Source: Burkholderiales bacterium (GTDB taxonomy: Bacteria > Pseudomonadota > Gammaproteobacteria > Burkholderiales > Burkholderiaceae_C). Taken from it: 64,000 nucleotides of DNA. This document shows, in pieces, positions 52,907-61,643 of the stretch. A model generated the notes under the pieces. It ran no database searches and had not been told where the DNA came from. It saw only the letters and a program-made list of their open reading frames with translations. The translations under genes were made by a program, and so were the position numbers. The stretch lies in the NCBI GenBank assembly GCA_003963005.1, contig RXJW01000036.1, forward strand, positions 1-64,000. Reading direction: 5' to 3'. How positions within the stretch are numbered: the first letter of the stretch is position 1; every line of letters starts with the position of its first letter.

Positions 52907-53394
52907 CGACTCACCGCCACCCTTTCAGCATTCGATTGCCAGGCTGGCAGCGCTGGTGCACGTACCTGGTTCTGATTGCCGTCGCCGCCAGCGGTATCGC
53001 GTGGAGTCTTTTCCATGACGTGCTGCAGCTCGGGTGGATGCTGGCCGAGCGTCGGCTGCTCGTCCTGCACGGTGTTATGGCCGCCGCCACGCTCGTGCTC
53101 GTCGGTGGTCTGATGCCGTTGCATATCAGGCTGGCGTGGCGTGTGCGGCGCAACCAGACGACCGGCGTGATCTGTGTCGCCGCGATGAGCACGCTGTCGC
53201 TGAGCGGGTTGATGCTGTACTACGGCGGAGAAGACTGGCGTGATGTGATCCGCTGGAGCCATATCGGCATCGGTCTGGCTACGGCGCTCGCGGTTCCCCT
53301 GCACGTTTGGCGGGGACGCCGTCTTGCGGCAATTCAAGCGGACCTTGCCGGCGAACGGAGCCCGGCGGACTCCGTGCGACGCTTTACGGCGTAG
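52903..53394 (+). CDS. Small membrane protein, possible b-type haem protein (DUF4405-like)
   Basis: This 163-residue protein has four hydrophobic segments (about 20-38, 50-72, 84-102, 115-135). Histidines at the ends of segments, LVLHGVMAA and LPLH-like MPLHIRL in the second, and RWSHIGIG and PLHVWRG in the fourth, are placed as in b-haem electron carriers. It may pass electrons from the quinone pool to the flavinylated protein. The ATG overlaps the apbE stop, so it is the last gene of the four-gene operon. Confidence 0.65.
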   Translation: MTTHRHPFSIRLPGWQRWCTYLVLIAVAASGIAWSLFHDVLQLGWMLAERRLLVLHGVMAAATLVLVGGLMPLHIRLAWRVRRNQTTGVICVAAMSTLSLSGLMLYYGGEDWRDVIRWSHIGIGLATALAVPLHVWRGRRLAAIQADLAGERSPADSVRRFTA

Positions 53395-53563
53395 CTCGGA
53401 CCACCTCCGACGGCCGCGAAATGGATGGGAAACAGCTGGCTGCTCAAGGGCTCACAGGTTCCATCCATCAGGCAAGCTAGCCGCGCCTGTTCCCGCTGCC
53501 AACATTGCCGCTTTGCAAGTGAGTTGGTGCGCGGACAGCAGGTTGGCGGAAGGAGCGAAAGCG

Positions 53564-53872
53564 ATGGACCTCTCGATCAAGGCACTCGACCTGACCAGGC
53601 CAGTCGTCGGCATTGCACACCCAACCGAACGGGCATCTTCGGTTCAGGGCGGTGGATTCAAGGACGCGATGCTGCAGGCCCTTCAGGCAACCAGCGATCT
53701 GCAGGCTGAATCAGCACGCTTGAGCAAGGAGTTCTCGCTTGACAACCCCACCGTTAGCCTGGAAGAAACGATGATCGCCGGGGTCAAATCCACCATCGCT
53801 TTCCAGGCCACGCTGCAGGTGCGCAACAAGGTCGTTCAGGCCTACACGGACATCATGAACATGCAGATCTGA
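53564..53872 (+). CDS. fliE: Orphan flagellar hook-basal body protein FliE
   Basis: This 102-residue protein matches FliE at full length: GGGFKDAMLQALQATSDLQ (about 28-46), the middle LDNPTVSLEETMIAGVKSTIAFQATLQVRNKVVQAYTDIMNMQI is the family signature. FliE links the MS ring to the rod by binding FlgB. No other flagellar gene is next to it. An AAGGAG site lies eight bases before the ATG. It follows the flavinylation operon after a gap of 169 bases and faces the convergent copK operon, and the orphan flgB is 15 kb upstream. Confidence 0.93.
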   Translation: MDLSIKALDLTRPVVGIAHPTERASSVQGGGFKDAMLQALQATSDLQAESARLSKEFSLDNPTVSLEETMIAGVKSTIAFQATLQVRNKVVQAYTDIMNMQI

Positions 53873-53909
53873 TATGAGTGGCGTGTCGCCTGCGGGCCGT
53901 GGCGGTCAT

Positions 53910-54296
53910 TCAGCGATGACTCCGGTGAGCGGCGCTGCTCAAATGTCCGCTGCGCGCGAGCCCGGCACCGCTGCCGGAAACCGATGACGTCGCAGGACTT
54001 GCGCCTTCGGGGGCACCTGATATCGGATCGGCAGCGGCGCTCGGGCCTCGAGCGGAGCGATCGGTCCCAACGTACACCCACCCGACTTCACCACCCAGCG
54101 CCTTCCAGCCATCCGAAGTGACCGGGTTGCGTCGCCAGTCGGCAAGTTCCTGCATGACCTGCGCGCGGGTCTTGCTCTCGGGCATCACATGGGTTGTGCC
54201 GCCTGCCTCGCCCGAACCCGGTGTGAATCCCGAGGTCGCCAGGGCGGGCAGCGACAGCGTCGCTAGCAGCGCTGTCAACGCAAATCGGACGTTCAT
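53910..54296 (-). CDS. Small secreted protein (DUF4148-like), last gene of the copK operon
   Basis: This 128-residue protein has a signal peptide (RFALTALLATLSLPALA) and a core with SKTRAQVMQELADWRRNPVTSDGWKALGGEVGWVYVG that recalls DUF4148 proteins. The last 45 residues are Ser/Ala/Gly-rich with a few His. The role is not known, but such proteins are often found in copper clusters of Burkholderiales. It lies 73 bases downstream of the second cusF gene on the same strand. Confidence 0.68.
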   Translation of the reverse strand: MNVRFALTALLATLSLPALATSGFTPGSGEAGGTTHVMPESKTRAQVMQELADWRRNPVTSDGWKALGGEVGWVYVGTDRSARGPSAAADPISGAPEGASPATSSVSGSGAGLARSGHLSSAAHRSHR

Positions 54297-54369
54297 GATC
54301 AAACTCCTTTGCAATGCGGGGGAAGCTCTTCCCACCGGGGATGACGCGCGTGCCAGCACCAACGCCGCC

Positions 54370-54717
54370 TTACCGCACCGCCTCGATCGCCGTCACGATG
54401 AGCGCACCATCCATCTTGTCGGCCGCGAATCTGACCTTGCTACCAACCTGAATGGCGTCGAGCACGCTCGCTTCCTTGACCTTGAACACCATGGTCATCC
54501 CCGGCATGCCGAGGTTCTTGATCTCGCCGTGCTTGAGGGTGACCTTCTGGCTGTCCTTGTCGATCTTGCGGACCTCGCCGTCCGTCATGTCGGTGATGGG
54601 TGTGCCCGCCGCCGCGACGATCGTGACCGGCTGGTCAACGGCCTGGGCGTACGCCGCGGTGACGAAGGGGGGTGCGAGGGCCATCAGCAAAGCCGCGAGG
54701 GTCTTGACGTTGATCAT
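54370..54717 (-). CDS. CusF-like periplasmic copper chaperone, copy 2
   Basis: This 115-residue protein has a signal peptide (TLAALLMALAPPFVTAAYA) and the CusF domain TDGEVRKIDKDSQKVTLKHG, IKNLGMPGMTMVFKVKEA, GSKVRFAADK. It is nearly the same as the core of the protein at 43808, so the two arose by duplication. His in LKHG and the MPGMTM methionines are kept. It is placed between copK-like and DUF4148-like genes and should be controlled from the divergent copK/copR region. Confidence 0.9.
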   Translation of the reverse strand: MINVKTLAALLMALAPPFVTAAYAQAVDQPVTIVAAAGTPITDMTDGEVRKIDKDSQKVTLKHGEIKNLGMPGMTMVFKVKEASVLDAIQVGSKVRFAADKMDGALIVTAIEAVR

Positions 54718-54778
54718 CGGTTGTATTCCAGGGTCAGACGCGTTGCGAAGCAAGGCGACGGGTGCGCCGCCATGCGGT

Positions 54779-55072
54779 TCAGTTGCGGTGGCCGTTCTTC
54801 AACAGGCCGTCCAGGCGCGCCACCTCATTGCCGACCGGCGTCAGCTTGCGGCCGTCGGCGGTTTCCAGCACCTCGTTCTTCTTGAAGAGCCAGGGCTCTC
54901 CGAACTTGTTCTCGCGCGCCATCTTCCCGTCCTTGAAGATGTACAGCGTCGAGCCGTCCTTGAGGCTGACGACTTGCGGTGCGGCTTGCTGCAGATCGTC
55001 GCGTGCGAACGCGGGTGCTGCGGCACCGACAACGGCGGCGGCCAGGGCGATGGCGATCAGATTCGAATTCAT
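54779..55072 (-). CDS. copK: CopK-like periplasmic protein lacking the Met copper ligands
   Basis: This 97-residue protein has a signal peptide (LIAIALAAAVVGAAAPAFA) and a mature part that follows CopK: VVSLKDGSTLYIFKDGKMARENKFG, EVLETADGRKLTPVGNE, RLDGLLKNGH. From my recollection of Cupriavidus CopK, Cu(I) is held by four Met residues; here the aligned positions are Arg, Phe, Leu and a non-Met residue. So the fold is likely kept, but the copper site is not. It is the first gene of a three-gene operon opposite copR. Confidence 0.8.
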   Translation of the reverse strand: MNSNLIAIALAAAVVGAAAPAFARDDLQQAAPQVVSLKDGSTLYIFKDGKMARENKFGEPWLFKKNEVLETADGRKLTPVGNEVARLDGLLKNGHRN

Positions 55073-55181
55073 GAACGATTCCTTTCCAAGTTGATGTCGC
55101 ATTGGCCGGCTGGCCGATGCGATGCCGTTTGGCATGAAACGAACTCTAGGAACGCGCCCCCGCCAGTCGGCTGGCGACTTC

Positions 55182-55197
55182 ATGACAATCCTGCAAT
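55182..55197. promoter_or_regulatory. CusR/CopR-type copper box between copK and copR
   Basis: ATGACA-ATCC-TGCAAT keeps the left half of the box fully and the right half partly. It lies 67 bases before the copR ATG and 110 bases before the copK start, so it could serve both directions. This fits autoregulation of copRS. The right half is weaker than at 38622 and 45455. Confidence 0.6.
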
Positions 55198-55248
55198 CTT
55201 GGCGGTCCGGACGATCTGCCTCAGCCGCGCCGACGGACAATCCAGAGC

Positions 55249-55929
55249 ATGAAAATCCTCGTGGTAGAAGACGAACGGCGCGCCGCTGAGTACCTGCGTC
55301 AGGGTCTGACCGAGAGCGGCTACACCGTCGATGTGGCGCAGAACGGCACCGACGGCCTGCACGCGGCGATGACGGGCGACCACGAACTGGTGATCCTCGA
55401 CGTGATGCTGCCCGGCGTGGACGGTTTCGCCGTACTGTCAGCGCTGCGCACGGCCAAGCAGATTCCGGTGCTGATGCTCACGGCCCGCAGCCAGACAGAC
55501 GACAAGGTGCGTGGCTTCGATCTGGGTGCCGACGACTACTTGGTCAAGCCCTTCCAGTTCCCCGAACTGCTGGCTCGGGTGAGAGCACTGCTCAAGCGCG
55601 GCAAGACGGAGCACGTCGATCTGGTGCAGCGCATTGCCGACCTCGAGGTCGACCCGATTCGCCACCGCGCCGTTCGTGCCGGCCATCGCATCGAGCTCAC
55701 GGCCAAGGAATTTGCGCTGCTCGCGTTGCTCGTGCAGCGTACGGGCGAAGTGTTGTCGCGCACCGAGATTGCCTCGCTGGTCTGGGACATCCATTTCGAT
55801 TCCGAGACGAACGTCGTCGATGTGGCGATCCGGCGCTTGCGTGGAAAGGTGGATGGGCCTTTCGACATCAAGCTGATCCACACAGTGCGTGGTGTGGGCT
55901 ATGTGCTCGAGCAGCGCACCAACGCATGA
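55249..55929 (+). CDS. copR: Copper-responsive response regulator (CopR/CusR type)
   Basis: This 226-residue regulator has a receiver domain with the phospho-acceptor Asp51 in [14 protein letters not shown], acidic pocket VVEDE, Lys in [13 protein letters not shown], and an OmpR-type winged helix ([23 protein letters not shown] ... [13 protein letters not shown] ... GVGYVLE). It is the heavy-metal response regulator subfamily. Its kinase gene overlaps it by four bases. It is the best candidate to bind the four copper boxes in this window. Confidence 0.93.
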   Translation: MKILVVEDERRAAEYLRQGLTESGYTVDVAQNGTDGLHAAMTGDHELVILDVMLPGVDGFAVLSALRTAKQIPVLMLTARSQTDDKVRGFDLGADDYLVKPFQFPELLARVRALLKRGKTEHVDLVQRIADLEVDPIRHRAVRAGHRIELTAKEFALLALLVQRTGEVLSRTEIASLVWDIHFDSETNVVDVAIRRLRGKVDGPFDIKLIHTVRGVGYVLEQRTNA

Positions 55930-57353
55930 ACACAATCTCCTGGCAAACGCGGCTCGCCGAGGCGTCGCTCGCTTCGCGCTTTGCGATGGCTGTTGGATTG
56001 TTCGGCCTGATCGTCGCGGGCGCAGCAGCAACTTTCGGCTACTGGGGCTTGGCGCGCCAGCTGGACGCCCGTCTGGATGCCGAGTTGGAGGGCAAGCGGA
56101 GCCTGCTCTTGCATATCCTGTCGGAGATTCCGAGCGTGGAGCAGATACCTGCCAATGGACATCGGTTCGGGGACTTGCTGATCGGACACAAGGACCTAAA
56201 CCTGGCAGTCATCGACCCGCGTAACGACCGCCTGTTGGCGAGTTTTTCACCTGCTGCCGTCGAATCCGTGGCCCGAATGAAGGGGGCTGCGAGTTCCGCG
56301 CCCCTCTATTGGCAAGGCCCCGACAAAACACGCTACGTCTCCGTTGCTGGCCCCGCCACGGTGGGCAATGGGCAGATGGTTCGTATTGTGCTGTCGCTGG
56401 ACCGAAGCGAGGATCAACAGCTCAAGAGGGGCGTTCTCGGCGCTACGCTGCTGACGCTGCCGGTGCTGCTGGTGCTCGTCGCGCTCGGCACCTGGATGGT
56501 GGCCCGAACGGGTCTGGCACCTTTGAACAGACTGACCGCGGTTGCCGCGCATGTCACGACGCACAGTCTCGCGCAGCGCATCGAACCACGAGGTCTTCCG
56601 GCGGAGCTCAGGGTGCTGGCTGTCGGCTTCAATGCGATGCTCGACCGCATCGACCAAGGCGTGCGGCGGTTGTCGGAGTTTTCGGCCGACCTCGCGCATG
56701 AGATGCGCACGCCCGTGGCCACCTTGCTTGGACGCACACAAGTGGCGCTATCGCAATCGCGTTCAATCGACGAGTTGCACGAAGTGTTGGCCGGCAATGT
56801 CGAGGAACTGGACAGGCTGACGCGATTGATCGCCGACATGCTGTTCCTGGCGCGCGCCGACCAGGGCGATGTGGTGTCGACGCGATCGCAGGTTGACCTT
56901 GCAGTGGAAGCCGCGAGGGTGGCTGAGTTCCTGTCCGTCGTTGCCGACGAGCGAGGCGTTCGGGTGGAAGTGACTGGCAGCGCACGTGTTCAAGGCGACC
57001 AAATCCTGGTGCAGCGCGCCATCACCAACCTGCTGACCAACGCGATACGACATGCTGAAGTCCCGAGCGTCGTGTCGGTGACCGTCCGAAGCAGCGCCAC
57101 GCACGCCTTCGTCGATGTGTCGAACCGCGGGCCTGGCATTCCGGAGCGTCAGATCACGCGTGTTTTCGAGCGCTTTGTAAGGCTTGACGCTGCTCGTGCT
57201 CGCGGCGATGGGGCCGGCACCGGGCTCGGCTTGCCGATCGTCAAGTCAGTCATGAATGCCCATGGCGGGAGCGTCGAAGTGGTGAGCGAGCCAGACGGAG
57301 CGACCACCTTCTCGCTGGTGTTTCGGCATGACGCAGGCCCTGACAAAGGCTGA
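55926..57353 (+). CDS. copS: Heavy-metal sensor histidine kinase (CopS/CusS type)
   Basis: This 475-residue kinase has two membrane helices (about 19-42 and 172-193) flanking a periplasmic sensor of about 130 residues, a HAMP domain, the phospho-acceptor His in HEMRTP, and ATPase motifs [17 protein letters not shown] and [12 protein letters not shown]. The heavy-metal kinase family senses copper or silver in the periplasm and phosphorylates its partner, here CopR. The periplasmic part has few His or Met, so the metal site is not obvious. Confidence 0.93.
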   Translation: MNTISWQTRLAEASLASRFAMAVGLFGLIVAGAAATFGYWGLARQLDARLDAELEGKRSLLLHILSEIPSVEQIPANGHRFGDLLIGHKDLNLAVIDPRNDRLLASFSPAAVESVARMKGAASSAPLYWQGPDKTRYVSVAGPATVGNGQMVRIVLSLDRSEDQQLKRGVLGATLLTLPVLLVLVALGTWMVARTGLAPLNRLTAVAAHVTTHSLAQRIEPRGLPAELRVLAVGFNAMLDRIDQGVRRLSEFSADLAHEMRTPVATLLGRTQVALSQSRSIDELHEVLAGNVEELDRLTRLIADMLFLARADQGDVVSTRSQVDLAVEAARVAEFLSVVADERGVRVEVTGSARVQGDQILVQRAITNLLTNAIRHAEVPSVVSVTVRSSATHAFVDVSNRGPGIPERQITRVFERFVRLDAARARGDGAGTGLGLPIVKSVMNAHGGSVEVVSEPDGATTFSLVFRHDAGPDKG

Positions 57354-57424
57354 CAGCCAGGCGCACTACTGGTTGCCATGACACCTGCCATCGACTGGTG
57401 CCGCCCCCAGCGGAAAGCAAGAAT

Positions 57425-57460
57425 GCCTCGAAGCTCGCCGAGCCGGCGGAACTTCGAGGC
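57425..57460. terminator. Long hairpin between copS and copZ
   Basis: GCCTCGAAG (57425-57433) pairs with CTTCGAGGC (57452-57460), and inside it CGCCG (57436-57440) pairs with CGGCG (57444-57448) around an AGC loop. The double stem lies in the gap between convergent copS and copZ, where a two-way terminator is expected. There is no T-run on either side. Confidence 0.55.
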
Positions 57461-57498
57461 TCAGAGACTGCACACCGGTCGGGCGGCGTGCCCGAAAC

Positions 57499-57690
57499 TC
57501 AGCGTGATGGCGGGTAGCCTGCCTCGGTGAGCGCCGCGGCAATGGCCTTCTCCTCGCGGACGGTCTCGATGCGGACCGTGTGCGAGCCCAGATCCACATC
57601 CACCTTGGCCTGCGGATCGACTGACTGAACCGCCTGGGTCACCGTCTTGACACAGTGCCCACAGCTCATTGAATCGACCTGGAATTCCAT
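57499..57690 (-). CDS. copZ: CopZ-like copper chaperone
   Basis: This 63-residue protein is a single heavy-metal-associated domain with the copper motif MSCGHC (about 8-13) and a beta-alpha-beta pattern ending AALTEAGYPPSR. It binds Cu(I) in the cytoplasm and hands it to the P-type ATPase or CueR. An AAGGAG site precedes the ATG. It diverges from copA, and each has its own CueR-type promoter in the 181 bases between them. Confidence 0.92.
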   Translation of the reverse strand: MEFQVDSMSCGHCVKTVTQAVQSVDPQAKVDVDLGSHTVRIETVREEKAIAAALTEAGYPPSR

Positions 57691-57725
57691 TGCGCACTCC
57701 TTGTGACAGCGTTGAACGAGTCTTG

Positions 57726-57756
57726 ACTGTGAAGCTTGCTATGGTGGGAAGGTCAA
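57726..57756 (-). promoter_or_regulatory. CueR-type promoter of copZ
   Basis: On the minus strand TTGACC (57756-57751) and CACAGT (57731-57726) are 19 bases apart, with ACCTTCCCA, the complement of TGGGAAGGT, right at the -35 side. It lies 36 bases before the copZ start. The half-site is the same as at the two ATPase promoters. Confidence 0.75.
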
Positions 57757-57805
57757 GCGGTCGCGGACGCATCCTCTGCCGCGGCATGGTCTTGCACGAC
57801 CCGGC

Positions 57806-57836
57806 TTGACAATACCATCATGGGAAGGTCGATGCT
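57806..57836 (+). promoter_or_regulatory. CueR-type promoter of copA
   Basis: TTGACA (57806-57811) and GATGCT (57831-57836) are 19 bases apart; the spacer ends with TGGGAAGGT. It lies 36 bases before the copA ATG. With the copZ promoter 50 bases away on the other strand, the pair forms a divergent copper-responsive control region. Confidence 0.77.
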
Positions 57837-57871
57837 TGGTGCCGTCTGAATCCGAGAGAAGCGACCTCGAC

Positions 57872-60301
57872 ATGAATGGCACAGCGAGCTTGGCAAACCC
57901 ATCGATGACGAAGAGCCGGGAATGGACCGTGGCGGTCGAGGGCATGACCTGTGCGTCGTGCGCCGGCCGGGTCGAGCGTGCACTGGCGGCGGTTCCAGGT
58001 GTCGCTCAAGCCACCGTCAACCTGGCCACCGAAGCCGCGACCGTGCACGCCGCGGATTCGGTCGATGTTCACGCCTTGCGCGCCGCCGTCGAGGACGCCG
58101 GCTATTCGGTCAGTGAGCGGACGGCGTCGCTGCGCATCGAGGGCATGACCTGCGCCTCCTGCGTATCCCGCGTCGAGAAGGCGCTGCTGAAGGTTCCGGG
58201 GGTCACCTCGGCCGAAGTCAATCTCGCCACGGAAACGGCGCAGGTGACGTGGGTCACCAAGGATGGCGGACCGCAGGCGTTGTTGGCAGCCATAGAGCAT
58301 GCTGGCTACACCGCACAGGTTGTCGTGGCAGGGAGAGACGACACCACGCAAGCGCGAACTGCGCCCGATTGGTGGCCGGTCGCCGTCGCCGCTGTCCTGT
58401 CTGCGCCGCTGGCGCTGCCGATGGTGGGCCTGCTGTTCGGCCGGCATTGGATGATCGACGGCTGGCTGCAAATGGCCTTGGCGACGCCCGTTCAGTTCTG
58501 GCTGGGCGCACGGTTCTATCGCGCGGGATGGAAGGCGTTGCACGCTCGCGCCGGGAACATGGACCTGCTCGTGGCCCTGGGCACCACGGCGGGCTATGGA
58601 TTGAGCGTTTACGAGTTGCTCGCCAGTGGGCAAGACGGCATGCCGCACCTGTACTTCGAAGCGTCGGCCGTGGTAATCACGCTCGTGCTTCTGGGCAAGT
58701 GGCTCGAAGGGCGTGCCAAGCGTCAGACCACCGAAGCCATCCGCGCACTCAACGCCTTGCGGCCGGATACCGCGCGAGTGCGTCGCAACGGTCAGGACAC
58801 GGATGTGCCGGTCGAGCGGGTGGCGGTCGGTGACCTCGTGGTGGTACGCCCCGGTGAACGGGTGCCCGTAGACGGACAAGTCGTCGACGGGGCGAGCCAG
58901 GTCGATGAATCGCTCATCACCGGAGAAAGCCTGCCCGTCGCGAAGCATCCGGGCGAGCAGGTGACAGGCGGTTCGGTTAACGCCGAAGGCCTGCTGTTGG
59001 TTCGAACAACCGCGGTAGGAGCGGAGTCGACGCTGTCGCGCATCGTGCGAATGGTGGAGTCGGCGCAGGCCAAGAAGGCGCCGATCCAACGCCTCGTCGA
59101 CCGCGTGAGCGCCGTCTTCGTGCCGATCGTGATCGCCATCGCCTTCGTGACGCTGATGGGATGGGGGCTGGCCACGGGCAACTGGGAGACCGCCATTCTC
59201 AATGCGGTGGCGGTCCTCGTCATCGCCTGTCCTTGTGCGTTGGGGCTGGCAACGCCGACGGCCATCATGGCCGGCACCGGCGTGGCCGCGCGCCATGGCA
59301 TCTTGATCAAGGACGCCGAGGCGCTGGAAGTCGCTCATGCCGTGCGTACCGTGGCGTTCGACAAGACCGGCACCCTGACCGAAGGCAAGCCCGAACTGCT
59401 CGCTTTGTGCGCCGTTGACGGCGACGAAGATGCGCTGCTGTCACTCACAGCCGCGCTGCAGTCGGGCAGCGAGCATCCCCTGGCCCGTGCCGTGCTGGAA
59501 GCCGCGAGCCGCCGAGGCGTTGCCATTGCGCCGGCCGCGGATCTGCGATCGGTCGCGGGCCGGGGCATGTCCGGCACTGTTGGGGCCCGGCACCTGCGCC
59601 TGGGCAGCATGCGATTCATGGAGGAGCTTCGGGTCGACCTCAGCGCACTCCGATTGCAGGCATTGGAACTGCAGCAAAGCGGACGAACAGTGTCGTGGTT
59701 GGCCGAGGTCGGCTCCGCGAGCCCGAGTGCAACCCTGCTCGGGTTGCTCGCCTTCGGCGATGCGACCAAGGCGTCAGCACCCTCCGCGGTCCGGGCGCTC
59801 CAAGCCCAGGGCGTCAGGACGGTGCTTGTCACGGGAGACAACCGCGGCAGCGCCGAGGCCGTCGCAGCGCGGCTTGGCATTGACGACATCCGCGCCGAGG
59901 TTCTGCCGCAGGACAAGGCGGCCATCGTGAACGAACTGAAGTCGGACGGGTCGCGCGTTGCGATGGTAGGCGACGGTATCAACGACGCGCCGGCCCTCGC
60001 CGCCGCCGATGTCGGTATCGCGATGTCCACCGGCACCGACGTGGCCATGCATGCAGCGGGCATCACCTTGATGCGAGGCAACCCGGCGCTCGTCGCCGAT
60101 GCGATCGACATTTCGCGGCGAACCTACGCCAAGATTCGCCAGAACCTGTTCTGGGCCTTCGTCTACAACGTGGTCGGCATTCCGCTCGCGGCCTTCGGAC
60201 TGCTGAGCCCGGTGATCGCCGGTGCCGCGATGGCCTTCAGCAGCGTCAGCGTGGTAACCAATGCGTTGATGCTGCGCCGCTGGAAAGGAAGCGAACAATG
60301 A
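57872..60301 (+). CDS. copA: Cu(I)-exporting P1B-type ATPase CopA
   Basis: This 809-residue pump starts with two heavy-metal domains, each with GMTCASC (about 24-30 and 90-96), followed by eight membrane helices, the [10 protein letters not shown] ion site (about 453-455), DKTGT (about 497) and GDGINDAP (about 694). It moves Cu(I) from cytoplasm to periplasm. ATG 57872 is chosen because the promoter elements lie just upstream and exclude earlier starts. The stop overlaps the cueR start by four bases. Confidence 0.95.
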   Translation: MNGTASLANPSMTKSREWTVAVEGMTCASCAGRVERALAAVPGVAQATVNLATEAATVHAADSVDVHALRAAVEDAGYSVSERTASLRIEGMTCASCVSRVEKALLKVPGVTSAEVNLATETAQVTWVTKDGGPQALLAAIEHAGYTAQVVVAGRDDTTQARTAPDWWPVAVAAVLSAPLALPMVGLLFGRHWMIDGWLQMALATPVQFWLGARFYRAGWKALHARAGNMDLLVALGTTAGYGLSVYELLASGQDGMPHLYFEASAVVITLVLLGKWLEGRAKRQTTEAIRALNALRPDTARVRRNGQDTDVPVERVAVGDLVVVRPGERVPVDGQVVDGASQVDESLITGESLPVAKHPGEQVTGGSVNAEGLLLVRTTAVGAESTLSRIVRMVESAQAKKAPIQRLVDRVSAVFVPIVIAIAFVTLMGWGLATGNWETAILNAVAVLVIACPCALGLATPTAIMAGTGVAARHGILIKDAEALEVAHAVRTVAFDKTGTLTEGKPELLALCAVDGDEDALLSLTAALQSGSEHPLARAVLEAASRRGVAIAPAADLRSVAGRGMSGTVGARHLRLGSMRFMEELRVDLSALRLQALELQQSGRTVSWLAEVGSASPSATLLGLLAFGDATKASAPSAVRALQAQGVRTVLVTGDNRGSAEAVAARLGIDDIRAEVLPQDKAAIVNELKSDGSRVAMVGDGINDAPALAAADVGIAMSTGTDVAMHAAGITLMRGNPALVADAIDISRRTYAKIRQNLFWAFVYNVVGIPLAAFGLLSPVIAGAAMAFSSVSVVTNALMLRRWKGSEQ

Positions 60302-60714
60302 GCGAAGCGATCGTGTCCCATGAGCCCTTCAACATCGGGGAAGCGGCCAGTCGCTCTGGCGTGTCGGCCAAGATGGTCCGCCACTATGAGTCGCTCGGGC
60401 TTCTGCCCAAGGTTGGGCGCACGGATTCCGGGTATCGGCAGTACACGGACAAGGAGGTGCACACGCTGCGCTTCGTGCGCCGGGCACGCGACCTGGGGTT
60501 CAGCATGGCGGAGATCGCCGAACTGCTCAGACTGTGGCAGGACCGGCGCCGGGCGAGTGCCAACGTCAAGCGCATTGCCCTGGCGCACGTGGACGACTTG
60601 AAGCGACGGATGGAGGAAATGGCGGCGATGAAGCGCACGCTGGAGCGCCTGGCCGCGTGCTGCCATGGCGATCAGCGGCCGGATTGCCCGATCCTCGACG
60701 AGCTGGCCGACTGA
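60298..60714 (+). CDS. cueR: Cu(I)-responsive MerR-family regulator CueR
   Basis: This 138-residue regulator has the MerR-type helix-turn-helix ([26 protein letters not shown]) and the CueR metal loop with Cys122 and Cys130 ([12 protein letters not shown]); the eight-residue spacing equals that of E. coli CueR. An extra Cys121 precedes. It is translated with copA, so the pump and its regulator share a promoter. It should control all three long-spacer promoters with the TGGGAAGGT half-site. Confidence 0.94.
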   Translation: MSEAIVSHEPFNIGEAASRSGVSAKMVRHYESLGLLPKVGRTDSGYRQYTDKEVHTLRFVRRARDLGFSMAEIAELLRLWQDRRRASANVKRIALAHVDDLKRRMEEMAAMKRTLERLAACCHGDQRPDCPILDELAD

Positions 60715-60816
60715 CTTGCGCCTGCCATGGTCGGCGACCCGTCAGGTGCAAGGTTGCGGGGCTGCTGGAGCCTGCCTCGGCCTGCCCTGGTTGTTCGCTG
60801 TTGCCGCGCTTCCAAC

Positions 60817-60832
60817 ATGGCAGTTTTGTCAT
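60817..60832 (+). promoter_or_regulatory. CusR/CopR-type copper box before the CzcE-like gene
   Basis: ATGGCA-GTTT-TGTCAT keeps the right half of the box fully and five of six bases of the left. It lies 114 bases before the CzcE-like ATG, the same distance as at the boxes at 38622 and 45455. That constant spacing supports a real site. Confidence 0.68.
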
Positions 60833-60945
60833 GTACCGGCTGCTTTGCTGTCGATGCCGGATTTCTAGAGTTCTCCCGTGGCGCAACGAATGCGCCGCCG
60901 GTGACGCCCCAGGCGAAGCCGAACCCTGCACAGAAGGAGAACACC

Positions 60946-61290
60946 ATGAACCTGATTCACACCTTCAAAGGCTTCGCCGCACTCGGTCTCGCTGTCGTCT
61001 CCGCCGCGACTTTCGCGGCGGCTCCCGACACCTTCGCGAACGGCCAATCGTTCTACGGCCAGCCCGGCCGCGACTCGGCCGGTGCCCGTGTCGTCCAGGT
61101 CGGATCGGTCCAGACGCTCAATGTCCGCTACGGCGAGACCGTCGCGTTCAGCAGCGCGGGACAACAGTTCGTTTGGACCTTCGATGGACTCGACAACAGG
61201 CCCGTGGACCTCGCCAAGATCGCTCCGAGCGGCTTCGCTGCAAAGCCCCTGACCGTGTACGTTGGCAAGAACCCGATGAACCGGCGCTGA
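60946..61290 (+). CDS. CzcE-like periplasmic metal-binding protein
   Basis: This 114-residue protein has a signal peptide (FKGFAALGLAVVSAATFA) and a mature domain with FYGQPGRDSAGARVVQVGS, LNVRYGETVAFSSAGQQFVWTFDGLDNRPVDLAKIAPSGF, typical of CzcE, which binds Cu(II) or Cu(I) in the periplasm. An AAGGAGA site lies just before the ATG. It is preceded by a copper box, so copper rather than zinc is the likely cue here. Confidence 0.83.
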   Translation: MNLIHTFKGFAALGLAVVSAATFAAAPDTFANGQSFYGQPGRDSAGARVVQVGSVQTLNVRYGETVAFSSAGQQFVWTFDGLDNRPVDLAKIAPSGFAAKPLTVYVGKNPMNRR

Positions 61291-61643
61291 CAAGCGCTGC
61301 CAGCCGAAATCGCCCATGGCAAATGCGCCGACGCGGCCGGTCGTAACCGGCTGAGCGCAAATATCGCCCACCCTTGCTCGGCAAGGGTGGCGCCGGCAGC
61401 ATCGCGCCTCGTAGGAAATCCTTGGCGCCAGCGACTCATCTGCTGAATCAAGACTCGCTCAACCTGCGCGCGCATGAGGTATTCTCTGGTAACGATGAAC
61501 ATCTGCTTCGTACGAAATCCACTCGACCCGGTCGTTGCACTGACTGGCTGGGCGGATTGCGTTGGAGCGGCGGTTCGTTGTGCTCGGCGCACGTACGGGG
61601 CCGTGTCGCAAACTGGCGAGCGTCAGTTGCAAGGACGGCAGGA
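61291..61643. other. 353-base gap with a strong hairpin
   Basis: I see no gene here. CCACCCTTGC (61368-61377), a TCG loop and GCAAGGGTGG (61381-61390) make a perfect 10-bp stem without a T-run. It is a likely terminator for the CzcE-like gene or a processed structure. The rest of the gap, about 61400-61640, must contain the promoter of the CopL-like gene; no copper box was found in it. Confidence 0.55.
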
